This document shows positions 33,916-42,050 of a stretch of DNA of 64,000 nucleotides, piece after piece. Numbering within the stretch: the first letter of the stretch is position 1; each line of letters starts with the position of its first letter. The notes beneath the pieces are model-generated. The model saw nothing but the letters and a program-made list of their open reading frames with translations. It was not told where the DNA came from and did no database searches. The position numbers were made by a program, and so were the translations under genes. Location: NCBI RefSeq assembly GCF_014205055.1, contig NZ_JACHMS010000001.1, forward strand, positions 6,324,001 through 6,388,000, given 5' to 3'. This stretch comes from Streptomyces luteogriseus (GTDB lineage Bacteria; Actinomycetota; Actinomycetes; Streptomycetales; Streptomycetaceae).

Positions 33916-35534
33916 GTAACAAGGACGACCGCCGCAAGGCACCCGCCGGAGAGCGGGTCGCCGACTGGGCCGACGGCCGCCTGGGGATCTACTCCCTGGC
34001 CAAGGCCAACATGCGCAAGATCTTCCCGGACCACTGGTCCTTCATGCTGGGTGAGATCTGCCTCTACAGCTTCATCATCATCATCCTCACGGGTGTGTAC
34101 CTGACGCTGTTCTTCCACCCGTCGATGAACGAGGTGGAGTACCACGGCAGTTACGTCCCGCTCCAGGGGCAGCTGATGTCGGAGGCGTTCGCCTCCACGC
34201 TGGACATCAGCTTCGACGTCCGCGGCGGTCTGCTCATCCGGCAGATCCACCACTGGGCGGCGATCATCTTCCTCGCCGGCATGTTCGTGCACATGATGCG
34301 CGTCTTCTTCACCGGCGCGTTCCGCAAGCCGCGCGAGATCAACTGGATGTTCGGCTTCCTGCTGTTCGTCCTGGGCATGTTCACCGGCTTCACCGGCTAC
34401 TCGCTCCCGGACGACCTGCTCTCCGGCACCGGTGTCCGCTTCACGCAGGGCGCGATCCTGTCCGTGCCGATCGTGGGCACGTACATCTCGATGTTCCTGT
34501 TCGGCGGGGAGTTCCCGGGTACCGACTTCGTCGCCCGGTTCTACTCGATCCACATCCTGCTGCTGCCGGGCATCATGCTCGGGCTCGTGGTCGGCCACCT
34601 GATCCTGGTCTTCTACCACAAGCACACCCAGTTCGCGGGTCCCGGACGGACCAACAAGAACGTCGTCGGCATGCCGCTGCTGCCGGTCTACATGGCCAAG
34701 GCCGGAGGCTTCTTCTTCCTGGTCTTCGGTGTCATCTCGGCCCTCGCCGGCATCGCGACTATCAACCCGATCTGGGTCCTGGGCCCCTACCGTCCCGACC
34801 AGGTGTCGACCGGTGCCCAGCCCGACTGGTACATGGGCTTCGCCGAGGGTCTCATCCGCGCGATGCCCGGCTGGGAGGTCAACCTCTGGGGCCACACGCT
34901 CGTCCTGGGTGTGTTCATCCCGCTGGTGCTCTTCGGTGTGTTCCTCGGGATCATCGCCCTGTACCCGTTCATCGAGTCGTGGGTCACCGGGGACAAGCGC
35001 GAGCACCACATCCTGGACCGGCCGCGCAACGCCCCGACCCGTACCGGTGTCGGTGTCGCCTGGGTGACCGGCTACATCATCATGCTGATCGGCGGTGGCA
35101 ACGACATCGTCGCCACGCACTTCCATCTGTCGATCAACGCGGTCACCTGGTTCGTCCGGATCGGGTTCTTCCTCGGACCGGTCATCGCCTTCGTCGTCAC
35201 CAAGCGCATCTGCCTCGGCCTGCAGCGCCGGGACAAGGAGAAGGTGCTGCACGGCCGCGAGTCGGGCATCATCAAGCGCCTGCCGCACGGTGAGTTCATC
35301 GAGGTGCACGAGCCGCTCAGCCAGGAGCAGATGTACACGCTCACGGCGCACGAGCAGTACAAGCCGGCCGAGATCGGCCCGACGGTCGACGAGAACGGTG
35401 TCGAGCGCAAGGTGAAGGGTTCCGAGAAGCTGCGCGCCAAGCTCAGCGACGCCTACTACGGCGAGGGTGCCCAGATCCCGAAGCCCACCGCCGAGGAGTA
35501 CCGGGAGATCACGAGCGGCCACGGCCACCACTGA
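33912..35534 (+). CDS. qcrB: Cytochrome bc1 complex cytochrome b subunit
   Basis: 540 residues. Eight or nine membrane helices with cytochrome b landmarks: QIHHWAAIIFLAGMFVHMMRVFFTGAFRKPREINW (heme ligands and Qo-side residues), GYSLPDDLLSGTG, HILLLPGIMLGLVVGHLILVFYHKHTQF and the PDWYMGFAEGLIR segment taking the place of PEWY. A cytoplasmic C-terminal extension of about 110 residues ends HGHH. It oxidises menaquinol and binds two b hemes. A terminator follows at once. Confidence 0.97.
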   Translation: MSNKDDRRKAPAGERVADWADGRLGIYSLAKANMRKIFPDHWSFMLGEICLYSFIIIILTGVYLTLFFHPSMNEVEYHGSYVPLQGQLMSEAFASTLDISFDVRGGLLIRQIHHWAAIIFLAGMFVHMMRVFFTGAFRKPREINWMFGFLLFVLGMFTGFTGYSLPDDLLSGTGVRFTQGAILSVPIVGTYISMFLFGGEFPGTDFVARFYSIHILLLPGIMLGLVVGHLILVFYHKHTQFAGPGRTNKNVVGMPLLPVYMAKAGGFFFLVFGVISALAGIATINPIWVLGPYRPDQVSTGAQPDWYMGFAEGLIRAMPGWEVNLWGHTLVLGVFIPLVLFGVFLGIIALYPFIESWVTGDKREHHILDRPRNAPTRTGVGVAWVTGYIIMLIGGGNDIVATHFHLSINAVTWFVRIGFFLGPVIAFVVTKRICLGLQRRDKEKVLHGRESGIIKRLPHGEFIEVHEPLSQEQMYTLTAHEQYKPAEIGPTVDENGVERKVKGSEKLRAKLSDAYYGEGAQIPKPTAEEYREITSGHGHH

Positions 35535-35555
35535 TCACTGCTTCGCCACGCCACA

Positions 35556-35590
35556 GAAGGGCCCCGTCCGTTCAACGGACGGGGCCCTTC
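35556..35590 (+). terminator. Terminator after qcrB
   Basis: A perfect 15-bp stem (GAAGGGCCCCGTCCG, arms 35556-35570 and 35576-35590) with a TTCAA loop. It closes the ctaE-qcrCAB operon. Confidence 0.85.
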
Positions 35591-35670
35591 GCCCTGCCCG
35601 GGGCTGGATAGGGTGGACCCCGTTGAGACTCTCGTCCCGTAGTGCGGGACGCCTGACCCTGGAGCGGCTT

Positions 35671-36735
35671 ATGAGCGCTGTGACCCCCGCTGGAGGCGAC
35701 ACCGCGGCGGGCCGCTCCTGGCCCCTGCTGTTGAACGGCCTGCTGGACGGCAGGCACCTGAGCGCCGACGACACCGCCTGGGCGATGGACCGGATCATGC
35801 GCGGCGAGGCGACCGAGGCACAGATCGCCGGGTTCGTCGTGGCCCTGCGCGCCAAGGGCGAGACCGTCGAGGAGATCAACGGCCTCGTCCGCACGATGTA
35901 CGAGCACGCCAACGTGATCGAGGTGCCCGGGGCGACGGTCGACATCGTCGGCACGGGCGGCGACGGCGCGAAGACGGTCAACATCTCCACGATGTCCTCG
36001 ATCGTGGTCGCCGGCACCGGCGCGAAGGTCGTCAAGCACGGCAACCGCGCCGCGTCCTCGGCGTCCGGGGCCTCCGACGTGCTGGAGAAGCTCGGCGTCA
36101 ACCTCGAGCTGCCCCTGCACCGGGTCACGGAGGTCGCCGAGGAGGCCGGGATCACCTTCTGCTTCGCGGTGAAGTTCCACCCCGCGCTGCGGCACGCGGG
36201 CGCCGCACGCGGCCAGTTGGGCATCCGCACGGTGTTCAACGCCCTCGGCCCGCTCACCAACCCGGCCCGGGTCCGCGCCCAGGCCGTCGGTGTCGCGGAT
36301 CCCCGCATGGCGCCGATCGTCGCGGGCGTCTTCGCCGAGCGCGGCAACTCCTCCCTGGTCTTCCGGGGCGACGACGGTCTGGACGAGCTGACCACCACGG
36401 CCACCTCCCGGGTGTGGATCGTCCGGGACGGTGAGGTGACCGAGGAGGCCTTCGACCCGCGTGACGTGGGCCTCGAACTGGTCCCCGTGGAGGCGCTGCG
36501 CGGCGCGGACGCCTCGTACAACGCGGAGGTCGCGCGGCGGCTCCTGGACGGGGAGACCGGCCCGGTGCGGGACGCGGTGGTGCTGAACTCGGCGGCGGCC
36601 CTGGTGGCCCTGGAGCCGACGCGAGCGCCGCTGGCCGAGCAGATCCGCGCCGGGATGGTGAAGGCGGCCGAGTCGATCGACTCGGGCGCGGCCAAGCGCA
36701 CGCTGGAGCGCTGGGTCGCCGCCAGCAACAGGTAG
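35671..36735 (+). CDS. trpD: Anthranilate phosphoribosyltransferase
   Basis: 354 residues. TrpD signatures: VDIVGTGGDGAKTVNISTMSSIVVA (PRPP and magnesium), VVKHGNRAASSASGASDVLEKLGV, FCFAVKFHPALRHAGAARGQLGIRTVFNALGPLTNPA. It adds phosphoribose to anthranilate, the second step of tryptophan synthesis. As in mycobacteria it stands next to the respiratory genes, apart from other trp genes. GGAG is seven bases before the chosen ATG. Confidence 0.95.
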   Translation: MSAVTPAGGDTAAGRSWPLLLNGLLDGRHLSADDTAWAMDRIMRGEATEAQIAGFVVALRAKGETVEEINGLVRTMYEHANVIEVPGATVDIVGTGGDGAKTVNISTMSSIVVAGTGAKVVKHGNRAASSASGASDVLEKLGVNLELPLHRVTEVAEEAGITFCFAVKFHPALRHAGAARGQLGIRTVFNALGPLTNPARVRAQAVGVADPRMAPIVAGVFAERGNSSLVFRGDDGLDELTTTATSRVWIVRDGEVTEEAFDPRDVGLELVPVEALRGADASYNAEVARRLLDGETGPVRDAVVLNSAAALVALEPTRAPLAEQIRAGMVKAAESIDSGAAKRTLERWVAASNR

Positions 36736-36808
36736 GGAACCACGGACGGCGTCCCGCGATCCGGACTCGGGTTGCGGGGCGCCGATCTTTTCGCGTACGT
36801 TCCTGACC

Positions 36809-36930
36809 AGGTCATGAGTGACAGTCATGAGGCCCCGGCCGACTGTCCGGCAACCCTCCGTCCGTGGCGGGGTGCCCCGGGTGAAGACCGGGCCGCAGGC
36901 AGCGAGGTCTGTGGCAAGCGCGGACCCCTC
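36809..36930 (+). ncRNA. SAM-IV riboswitch
   Basis: The sequence reproduces the SAM-IV aptamer known from Streptomyces: GGTCATGAGTG at the 5' side, closed by GACC at 36886-36889 (P1), ACAGTC/GACTGT (P2, 36821-36826 and 36841-36846), the joining CCGGCAACCCTCCG, GGGGTGCCCCGGGTGAAGACC, and the outer GGCAAGCGCGGACC element. It senses S-adenosylmethionine and lowers expression of the downstream gene. A hairpin at 36932-36950 (CACGCTT/AAGTGTG) follows and may belong to the expression platform. Confidence 0.88.
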
Positions 36931-36979
36931 GCACGCTTTTGAAAAGTGTGGGGCCAGGGGTCCTGGTCCTCGAGGAGTT

Positions 36980-37098
36980 CTCCCGTGAATCAGCGAATGC
37001 GATAGGGCCGCAGAGCCCCGCCTCCGCATCCCTCTTTCCTTCACCCCCGCTGGTAGCCGTACCGGCTCGCGGGCGGATTCCATCTGCCTTCACGGGAG
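36980..37098 (+). promoter_or_regulatory. Candidate translational control stem between leader ORF start and main-gene ribosome site
   Basis: CTCCCGTGAA at 36980-36989 contains the GTG of the short leader ORF and is exactly complementary to TTCACGGGAG at 37089-37098, which contains the ribosome site of the PLP-enzyme gene. Pairing would hide both sites; a ribosome starting the leader ORF would prevent it. In addition TCCTCGAGGA (36967-36976) is a palindrome covering part of the leader ORF ribosome site. Confidence 0.45.
36985..37005 (+). CDS. Six-codon leader ORF
   Basis: GTG AAT CAG CGA ATG CGA TAG encodes fMet-Asn-Gln-Arg-Met-Arg. GAGGAG ends seven bases ahead of the GTG, an ideal ribosome site. 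It lies between the riboswitch and the main gene, 99 bases before the main start, and holds a Met codon, which is interesting next to a SAM sensor. Whether the peptide or only its translation matters is unknown. Confidence 0.5.
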   Translation: MNQRMR

Positions 37099-37104
37099 TT
37101 CACC

Positions 37105-38472
37105 ATGTCCGTCTCCACCGTTGCCGCCACCCCGTCCGTTTGTGCCCCGCTGCCCGTTCTGGGCCGGGATGTCACCGTGCCGCTCGTGACCGGTGGCGAG
37201 GTCACCTACGCCGCCCTCGACTACGCCGCCAGCGCTCCGGCGCTCCAGCGGGTCTGGGACGACGTCGCCGCCTACGCGCCCTATTACGGCAGCGTCCACC
37301 GCGGCGCCGGGTACCTCTCCCAGCTCTCCACCGACCTGTTCGAGAACGCCCGCCGGACCGTCGCGGAGTTCCTCGACTGCCGCGAGGACGACCAGGTCGT
37401 GTTCACCCGGTCGACCACCGACTCCCTCAACCTCCTGGCCGCCGCGCTCCCCGCCGACTGCCGGGTCTTCGTCTTCGAAACCGAGCACCACGCCTCGCTG
37501 CTGCCGTGGCGCAGTGCCCAGGTCACCTACCTCGACGCCCCGCGCAGCCACCGCGAGGCCGTCGAGACCCTGGAGCGCGCCCTCGCCGACCGCGACCCCT
37601 ACGGGCCGGCCCTCGTGTGCGTCACCGGCGCCTCGAACGTGACCGGTGAGCTGTGGCCCGTACGGGAGCTCGCGGCGGCCGCGCACGCCCACGGTGCGCG
37701 GATCGTGCTGGACGCCGCGCAGCTGGCCCCGCACCACGAGGTGTCCGTCGCCGGCCTCGACGTCGACTGGGTCGCCTTCTCCGGGCACAAGCTGTACGCG
37801 CCCTTCGGCTCGGGTGTGCTGGCCGGGCGGGCCGACTGGCTGCGCGCGGCCGATCCGTACCTCGCGGGCGGCGGGGCCAGCCGCAAGGTCGTCCGGCGGG
37901 AGGACGGGGGAGTGGACGTGGAGTGGCACGACAGCGCCGCCCGTCACGAGGCCGGTTCGCCCAACGTCATCGGCGCCTACGCCCTCGCATCGGCCTGCAC
38001 GGCACTGACCGAGGCCGGCTTCGACACCCTGGCGGCCCGTGAGCAGTACCTGGTCCGCACCGTGCGGGAGGGTCTCGCCGACGTTCCCCAGGTGCGGTTC
38101 CTGTCCCTCTTCGGGGACGACGCGCCGCGCGTCGGCGTGCTCTCCTTCGTCGTCGAGGGCTGGAACAGCTCCCACTTCGCCGCCGCCCTGTCCGCCGAGT
38201 ACGGCATCGGCGTACGGGACGGGCTGTTCTGCGCCCACCCGCTGCTGCGCACCCTGCTCGGCAGCGACCCGCAGGCCCAGGGGGAGTGCGGGTCGCCGGA
38301 GTCCGCGCCCGGCGAGAAGTCGCTGAACGCCATCCGGGTCAGCTTCGGCGCGGGCACGCCGGACGAGCATGTGGAGCGGTTCGTGCGGGCGGTGAAGGAA
38401 CTCGTGGCGGACGGCGCGCAGTGGAACTACCGCACCGAGGACGGTCGCTGCGTGCCGGACACCTCCGCCTGA
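37105..38472 (+). CDS. PLP-dependent aminotransferase class V, SufS-like cysteine desulfurase / selenocysteine lyase family
   Basis: 455 residues. VTYAALDYAASAPALQRVWD at the N-terminus, FTRSTTDSLNLLAAALP, TEHHASLLPW, GASNVTGELWPV, VLDAAQLAPHHEVSV, and the PLP lysine in FSGHKLYAPFGSGVL (about residue 229). The SufS-type loop Cys seems present in GVRDGLFCAHPLLR. The protein is thus a type II cysteine desulfurase-like enzyme, but the substrate is not fixed by sequence. The SAM-IV riboswitch ahead of it points to sulfur amino acid metabolism. GGGAG lies six bases before the ATG. Confidence 0.85.
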   Translation: MSVSTVAATPSVCAPLPVLGRDVTVPLVTGGEVTYAALDYAASAPALQRVWDDVAAYAPYYGSVHRGAGYLSQLSTDLFENARRTVAEFLDCREDDQVVFTRSTTDSLNLLAAALPADCRVFVFETEHHASLLPWRSAQVTYLDAPRSHREAVETLERALADRDPYGPALVCVTGASNVTGELWPVRELAAAAHAHGARIVLDAAQLAPHHEVSVAGLDVDWVAFSGHKLYAPFGSGVLAGRADWLRAADPYLAGGGASRKVVRREDGGVDVEWHDSAARHEAGSPNVIGAYALASACTALTEAGFDTLAAREQYLVRTVREGLADVPQVRFLSLFGDDAPRVGVLSFVVEGWNSSHFAAALSAEYGIGVRDGLFCAHPLLRTLLGSDPQAQGECGSPESAPGEKSLNAIRVSFGAGTPDEHVERFVRAVKELVADGAQWNYRTEDGRCVPDTSA

Positions 38473-38881
38473 GCCGGCAGACGGCTGCCCAGGACGATCA
38501 TCCGCAGGGCGCGTTCGGTGGCGTCCGTGAGCAGTTCGCCCGCCCGCAGCAGGGCCTCGGCCAGCTCCAGGGGGCGGGCAGGATGCCGTCGCCCGTCGTC
38601 GTCGGTGCCCGGGCCGCGGTCGTCGTCGTCACTCGCTGGGCTGTCGGTCACCGGGGGCCGCCGCGAGACCACCTCGTCACCCGGCGTGGCGCCGGACGGC
38701 GTGGCCGTCGGGGTGGGATCGACGTGGAGGTGGGCGTGGGCGAGCCGTGGTCCAGCTCCATCCGCGGGGCGGGCACCTCGGGCGCCTTGGGGCTGTCCGC
38801 GAGGGCGTAGCTGGTCGCGGCGATGCCCAGCGGGATCAGCACGACGGCGGACAGGGCCGCCATCCGGCGAGAGAAAACCAT
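38427..38881 (-). pseudogene. Secreted protein gene with a one-base frameshift
   Basis: The ATG at 38881 begins MVFSRRMAALSAVVLIPLGIAATSYALA, a secretion signal, then DSPKAPEVPAPRMELDHGSPTPTSTSIP. At the GGG run 38715-38717 (CCC on the coding strand) the frame breaks. One added C would continue as PTPTATPSGATPGDEVV...LELAEALLRAGELLTDATERALRMIVLGSRLPA to a stop at 38427, a product of 151 residues. Thr/Pro linker style matches on both sides of the break, so a single base is missing. It may be a real mutation or a sequencing error. Without it the product is 77 residues. The 3' end overlaps the convergent PLP-enzyme gene. Confidence 0.65.
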
Positions 38882-38923
38882 GTGCCCGATCCCCCGGGAC
38901 GGGACCCGGGCGACAGCATGAAG

Positions 38924-38949
38924 CCCGGATGAAGAACTCTTCATCCGGG
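38924..38949 (-). terminator. Terminator after the Lrp-type gene
   Basis: A perfect 11-bp stem (CCCGGATGAAG and its complement) with a 4-base loop, just beyond the stop of the RAM-domain gene on its strand. Confidence 0.75.
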
Positions 38950-38969
38950 GCCCGGCAGGCGGGACGGCC

Positions 38970-39251
38970 TCAGTTGTCCAGCCCGATCGAGAACGCCGCT
39001 TCCAGGTCGTGCTGCGAGTACGTACGGAACGCCACGTGTGTGTCCGTCCCCTCCACCCCGGGGATCTTGCTGATCCGGCCCGGGATGACCTCGGCCAGGT
39101 CCTCGTGCTCCTTCACCCGCACCATCGCGATCAGGTCGTAGGTGCCCGTGACGGAGAAGACCTCGCTGACGCTGTCCAGCGCCGCGATCGACTCGGCGAT
39201 CTCGGGGATCCGGTCCACGCTGGTCTTGATGAGGACGATCGCGGTGATCAC
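38970..39251 (-). CDS. Lrp/AsnC-type ligand-binding (RAM) domain protein
   Basis: 93 residues forming only the RAM domain of the Lrp/AsnC family: MITAIVLIKTSVDRIPEIAESIAALDSVSEVFSVTGTYDLIAMVRVKEHEDLAEVIPGRISKIPGVEGTDTHVAF. There is no helix-turn-helix, so it does not bind DNA alone; it may sense an amino acid and associate with full-length Lrp proteins. Its GTG overlaps the rhomboid stop (GTGA), so it is translated after it. Confidence 0.9.
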   Translation of the reverse strand: MITAIVLIKTSVDRIPEIAESIAALDSVSEVFSVTGTYDLIAMVRVKEHEDLAEVIPGRISKIPGVEGTDTHVAFRTYSQHDLEAAFSIGLDN

Positions 39252-40000
39252 GGCTGGTTCTCTCCCTCGGGGGCCGGAGCAGGGGCGGCCTTCACTCTAG
39301 TAGGGCTGGTGGGGCGGCCGTAGCGGACCGACGCATAGCCGAAGCCCAGACCGAAGCCGATCAGGTGGGCGAGGTAGGCCACCCCCGGCCCGTCCGGGGC
39401 CCGCCCCGCCGCCAGCCACTGCAGCGCCGCCCAGAACGGCAGCACGACCCATGCCGGGAAGCGCACCGGCAGGAAGAACAGGAACGGCAGGAGACTGGTC
39501 ACCCGGGCCCGGGGGAACAGGTACAGGAACGCACCGAGGACCGCCGAGATCGCGCCCGAGGCGCCGACCAGGGACTGCTCGGAGTCCGCGTTGGCGACGG
39601 CGTAGCCCAGCAGGGCCAGGTAGCCGCAGCCGACATAGAACAGGGTGAACTGCACCCGGCCCATCCGCTCCTCGGTCATCGCCCCGAAGACGTAGAGGAA
39701 GAGCATGTTGCCGAGCAGGTGGACCCAGCTGCCGTGGACGAAGAGCGCGGTCGCGGGGGTGAGGGCCGCTCTCCCGGACCCTTCGAACAGTTCTGCGGGG
39801 ATCACGCCCCAGCGCCGGAAGTAGGCCCGCTGCACGGCGAGCAGCTCCTCGCCCGTGCCGTACGCCGGGTTCAGGCCCGAGGCGGGTCCGGCCAGGAAGG
39901 CCAGGCAGCACAGGGTGATCAGGGTGTACGTCACCGGCGCAGACGACCCGCCGACCGTTCTGCCGGCCCGGACGATCGACGCACTCCACTTGCGGATCAT
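39248..40000 (-). CDS. Rhomboid-family intramembrane serine protease
   Basis: 250 residues with about six helices. The hallmarks are present: FVHGSWVHLLGNMLFLYVFGAMTEERMG (HxxxN and the L1 region), the catalytic Ser in SLVGASGAISAVLGAFL, and the catalytic His in VAYLAHLIGFGLGFGY. A 70-residue loop between the first two helices is unusually long. It cleaves membrane proteins within the bilayer; targets are unknown. The ATG has a poor ribosome site. It is coupled to the RAM protein gene. Confidence 0.92.
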   Translation of the reverse strand: MIRKWSASIVRAGRTVGGSSAPVTYTLITLCCLAFLAGPASGLNPAYGTGEELLAVQRAYFRRWGVIPAELFEGSGRAALTPATALFVHGSWVHLLGNMLFLYVFGAMTEERMGRVQFTLFYVGCGYLALLGYAVANADSEQSLVGASGAISAVLGAFLYLFPRARVTSLLPFLFFLPVRFPAWVVLPFWAALQWLAAGRAPDGPGVAYLAHLIGFGLGFGYASVRYGRPTSPTRVKAAPAPAPEGENQP

Positions 40001-40159
40001 GAATACAGAGCATGACGTAACCGGACGCAACCGCCCAGACCGCCTCGCCGCCGTGGACACGCGGGCGGCGGGTACCCGCCAGGCCGTAGGGTTACGGACC
40101 ACACGCACCGGGGATGCCGGTCGCGTCACGGACACTAGATGGAAAGAGAACAGGTCACG

Positions 40160-40399
40160 ATGACGGTTCCCCTGCCGACCGCCGAGACGCGTTGGCGCTG
40201 CACCCTCTGCGGCAACCTCACGAGGTTCGACGTGACCCGCTCGTCGAAGGTCGTCGAGTACGTCCACCTCGACCTGGCCGGAGAGCCGAAGGTCGAGGAG
40301 CGCGAGGTCCTCAGTGAGACCATTGAGTCGGTGCGCTGCCGCTGGTGCAACGCGGTGGACCAGGTGGAACTCGTGGACAGGCCGGGCGCCGGCTCCTGA
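40160..40399 (+). CDS. Small zinc-ribbon protein
   Basis: 79 residues with CTLCGN near residue 14 and CRWCN near residue 60, a likely four-cysteine zinc ribbon with strands between (VVEYVHLDLAGEPKVEEREVL). No further domain. It runs divergently from the rhomboid gene and is 47 bases before the NYN gene, so probably co-transcribed with it. The role is unknown; RNA or protein binding would fit. Confidence 0.75.
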   Translation: MTVPLPTAETRWRCTLCGNLTRFDVTRSSKVVEYVHLDLAGEPKVEEREVLSETIESVRCRWCNAVDQVELVDRPGAGS

Positions 40400-40445
40400 G
40401 GACGGGGGTCCCGGGGAGGGCCCCGCACGGATTGGGGTGTGACGG

Positions 40446-41795
40446 ATGGTGGAGACCACGGGCGGGGGGCCGGGTGACGGCGCCGCCGAGGTGCTCGACC
40501 GTCCGCTGCCCGACGGCGTGCGCCGCAGGGTCGTGCAGATCGTCTCCGACGGCTTCGGCTCGCTGACGGTCGGCGAGCTGCCCGCGCAGCTCAGGCAGTA
40601 CGCCCGGTTCGCTCCGAACCGCCGGGCGAAGTTCGCCGGCAACGCGATGGCGGCCGCCCTGGAGACCGATCCGCTGTTCCGGCAGCGCATCGGGGAGAAG
40701 CTCAGAGAGACCCAGCCGGAGCTGACCGGCGCCCTCGACTCAGGCTCCCCGCCCCCGGCCGCGGACCCGCTCGACGTGGCGGCCGCGGCCTACGTACTGC
40801 GGCCCCTCGACTGGGTGAAGCTCGTGACCGCCGCCGGCGAGGAGGCCCAGCGGGCCGACGCCGAGCGCGCCGACGAGGAGAACCGGGCCGAGCTGGAGCG
40901 GCTGCGCGCCGAGCTCGACCGGGCCCGTGATCACACCCGGGCCGAGACCGAGCGGCTGCGCACGGAGCTGGAATCGGCCAAGAAGGAAACCGAGTCGCTG
41001 CACCGCAAGCTGCGTGCCGCCCTCAGCGACGTCAAGCGGGGCGAGGCCGCCCTGCGTAAGGCGCAGGGCGAGATCGAGGCAGTCCGTGCCGAGGCGCACG
41101 CACAGGTGTCCGCCGCCGAGAGCGAGACCCGGCGCCTCAAGTCCCGGCTGGGCGAGAGCGAGGCCGCTCTGGAGGCCGCGCGCCGGGCCGCCCGCGAGGG
41201 CCGCAGCGTCGAGGACATGCGGGTCCGGCTGCTGCTGGACACCCTGCTGGACGCGACCCAGGGGCTCCGCCGCGAACTGGCCCTGCCCCCGGTGTCGGTG
41301 CGGCCCGCCGAGACCGTCGACGCCGTCGAGCCGGGCCGGATGACCCCCAAGGACATCGCCGCCCGCGCCCTGTCGGAGGACGACCCGCAGGTCCTCGATC
41401 AGCTGCTGGCGCTGCCGCAGGCCCATCTGGTCGTCGACGGCTACAACGTCACCAAGACCGGCTATCCGCAGATGCCGCTGGAGAAGCAGCGCCTGCGGTT
41501 GCTCGGGCAGCTCTCCCAACTGGCCGCGCAGAGCGGCGCTGAGGTGACCTGCGTCTTCGACGGCGCCGAGCTCGCCGCACCGGTGCTGCTGGCCCCGCCG
41601 CGCGGGGTGCGCGTGCTGTTCTCGAAGCCGGGCGTCACGGCCGACGAGCTCATCCGCCAGCTGGTGCGCGCCGAACCGCCGGGCCGCCCGGTCATCGTGG
41701 CGTCCACCGACCGCGAGGTCGCCGACGGTGTGGCCCGGGCCGGCGCCCGCCCGGTCGCCTCCGCGATGCTGCTCAGGCGGCTTTCACGGGCCTAG
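40446..41795 (+). CDS. NYN (YacP-like) domain protein with long coiled coil
   Basis: 449 residues. The N-terminal region (30-140) is helical; about 140-270 is a charged coiled coil (ADEENRAELERLRAELDRARDHTRAETERLRTELESAKKE). The C-terminal 165 residues are a NYN nuclease domain: HLVVDGYNVTKTGYP with the first Asp, SGAEVTCVFDGAE, and PVIVASTDREVADGVARAGARPV with STD. These acidic residues make the PIN-like metal site, so RNA cleavage is likely. The neighbouring zinc-ribbon protein may be a partner. Confidence 0.87.
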   Translation: MVETTGGGPGDGAAEVLDRPLPDGVRRRVVQIVSDGFGSLTVGELPAQLRQYARFAPNRRAKFAGNAMAAALETDPLFRQRIGEKLRETQPELTGALDSGSPPPAADPLDVAAAAYVLRPLDWVKLVTAAGEEAQRADAERADEENRAELERLRAELDRARDHTRAETERLRTELESAKKETESLHRKLRAALSDVKRGEAALRKAQGEIEAVRAEAHAQVSAAESETRRLKSRLGESEAALEAARRAAREGRSVEDMRVRLLLDTLLDATQGLRRELALPPVSVRPAETVDAVEPGRMTPKDIAARALSEDDPQVLDQLLALPQAHLVVDGYNVTKTGYPQMPLEKQRLRLLGQLSQLAAQSGAEVTCVFDGAELAAPVLLAPPRGVRVLFSKPGVTADELIRQLVRAEPPGRPVIVASTDREVADGVARAGARPVASAMLLRRLSRA

Positions 41796-41948
41796 GGGGC
41801 CTTGGGGGGCGTACGCACCATGCGTAACGTCCGGGCGTGATGCCCGAATTGGTGGGACCTGTGAGCCACGGTGCGTCAAGTGGGTCTCACGGCCTGTGAG
41901 TCCAGAGGAAAAGATGGCCTACCGTGACGCAATTTTTCATCTGAGGAT

Positions 41949-41978
41949 TTGAACTGATCACAGGAAGGTCACTAGGGT
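41949..41978 (+). promoter_or_regulatory. Probable vegetative promoter of the first NlpC/P60 gene
   Basis: TTGAAC (41949-41954) and TAGGGT (41973-41978) with an 18-base spacer, a good match to the Streptomyces HrdB consensus. RNA would start near 41985, giving a leader of about 65 bases. Upstream of it, 41796-41948 holds no gene that I see; it has two similar CCTGTGAG tracts. Confidence 0.65.
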
Positions 41979-42050
41979 CGGGCCGAACCTCCGCTCGGGT
42001 GATCACTCATCGGGAGAGACGGCGGAGGGGCCAGAAGGAGCTTTTCACCC

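Noticed and set aside
41796..42050. c-di-AMP (ydaO-type) riboswitch before the first NlpC/P60 gene
   Set aside because: Such elements precede some Streptomyces cell-wall hydrolase genes, but the GGGGGACCCA and GGGGTGAAT signatures are missing and a promoter at 41949-41978 leaves only about 65 bases of leader.
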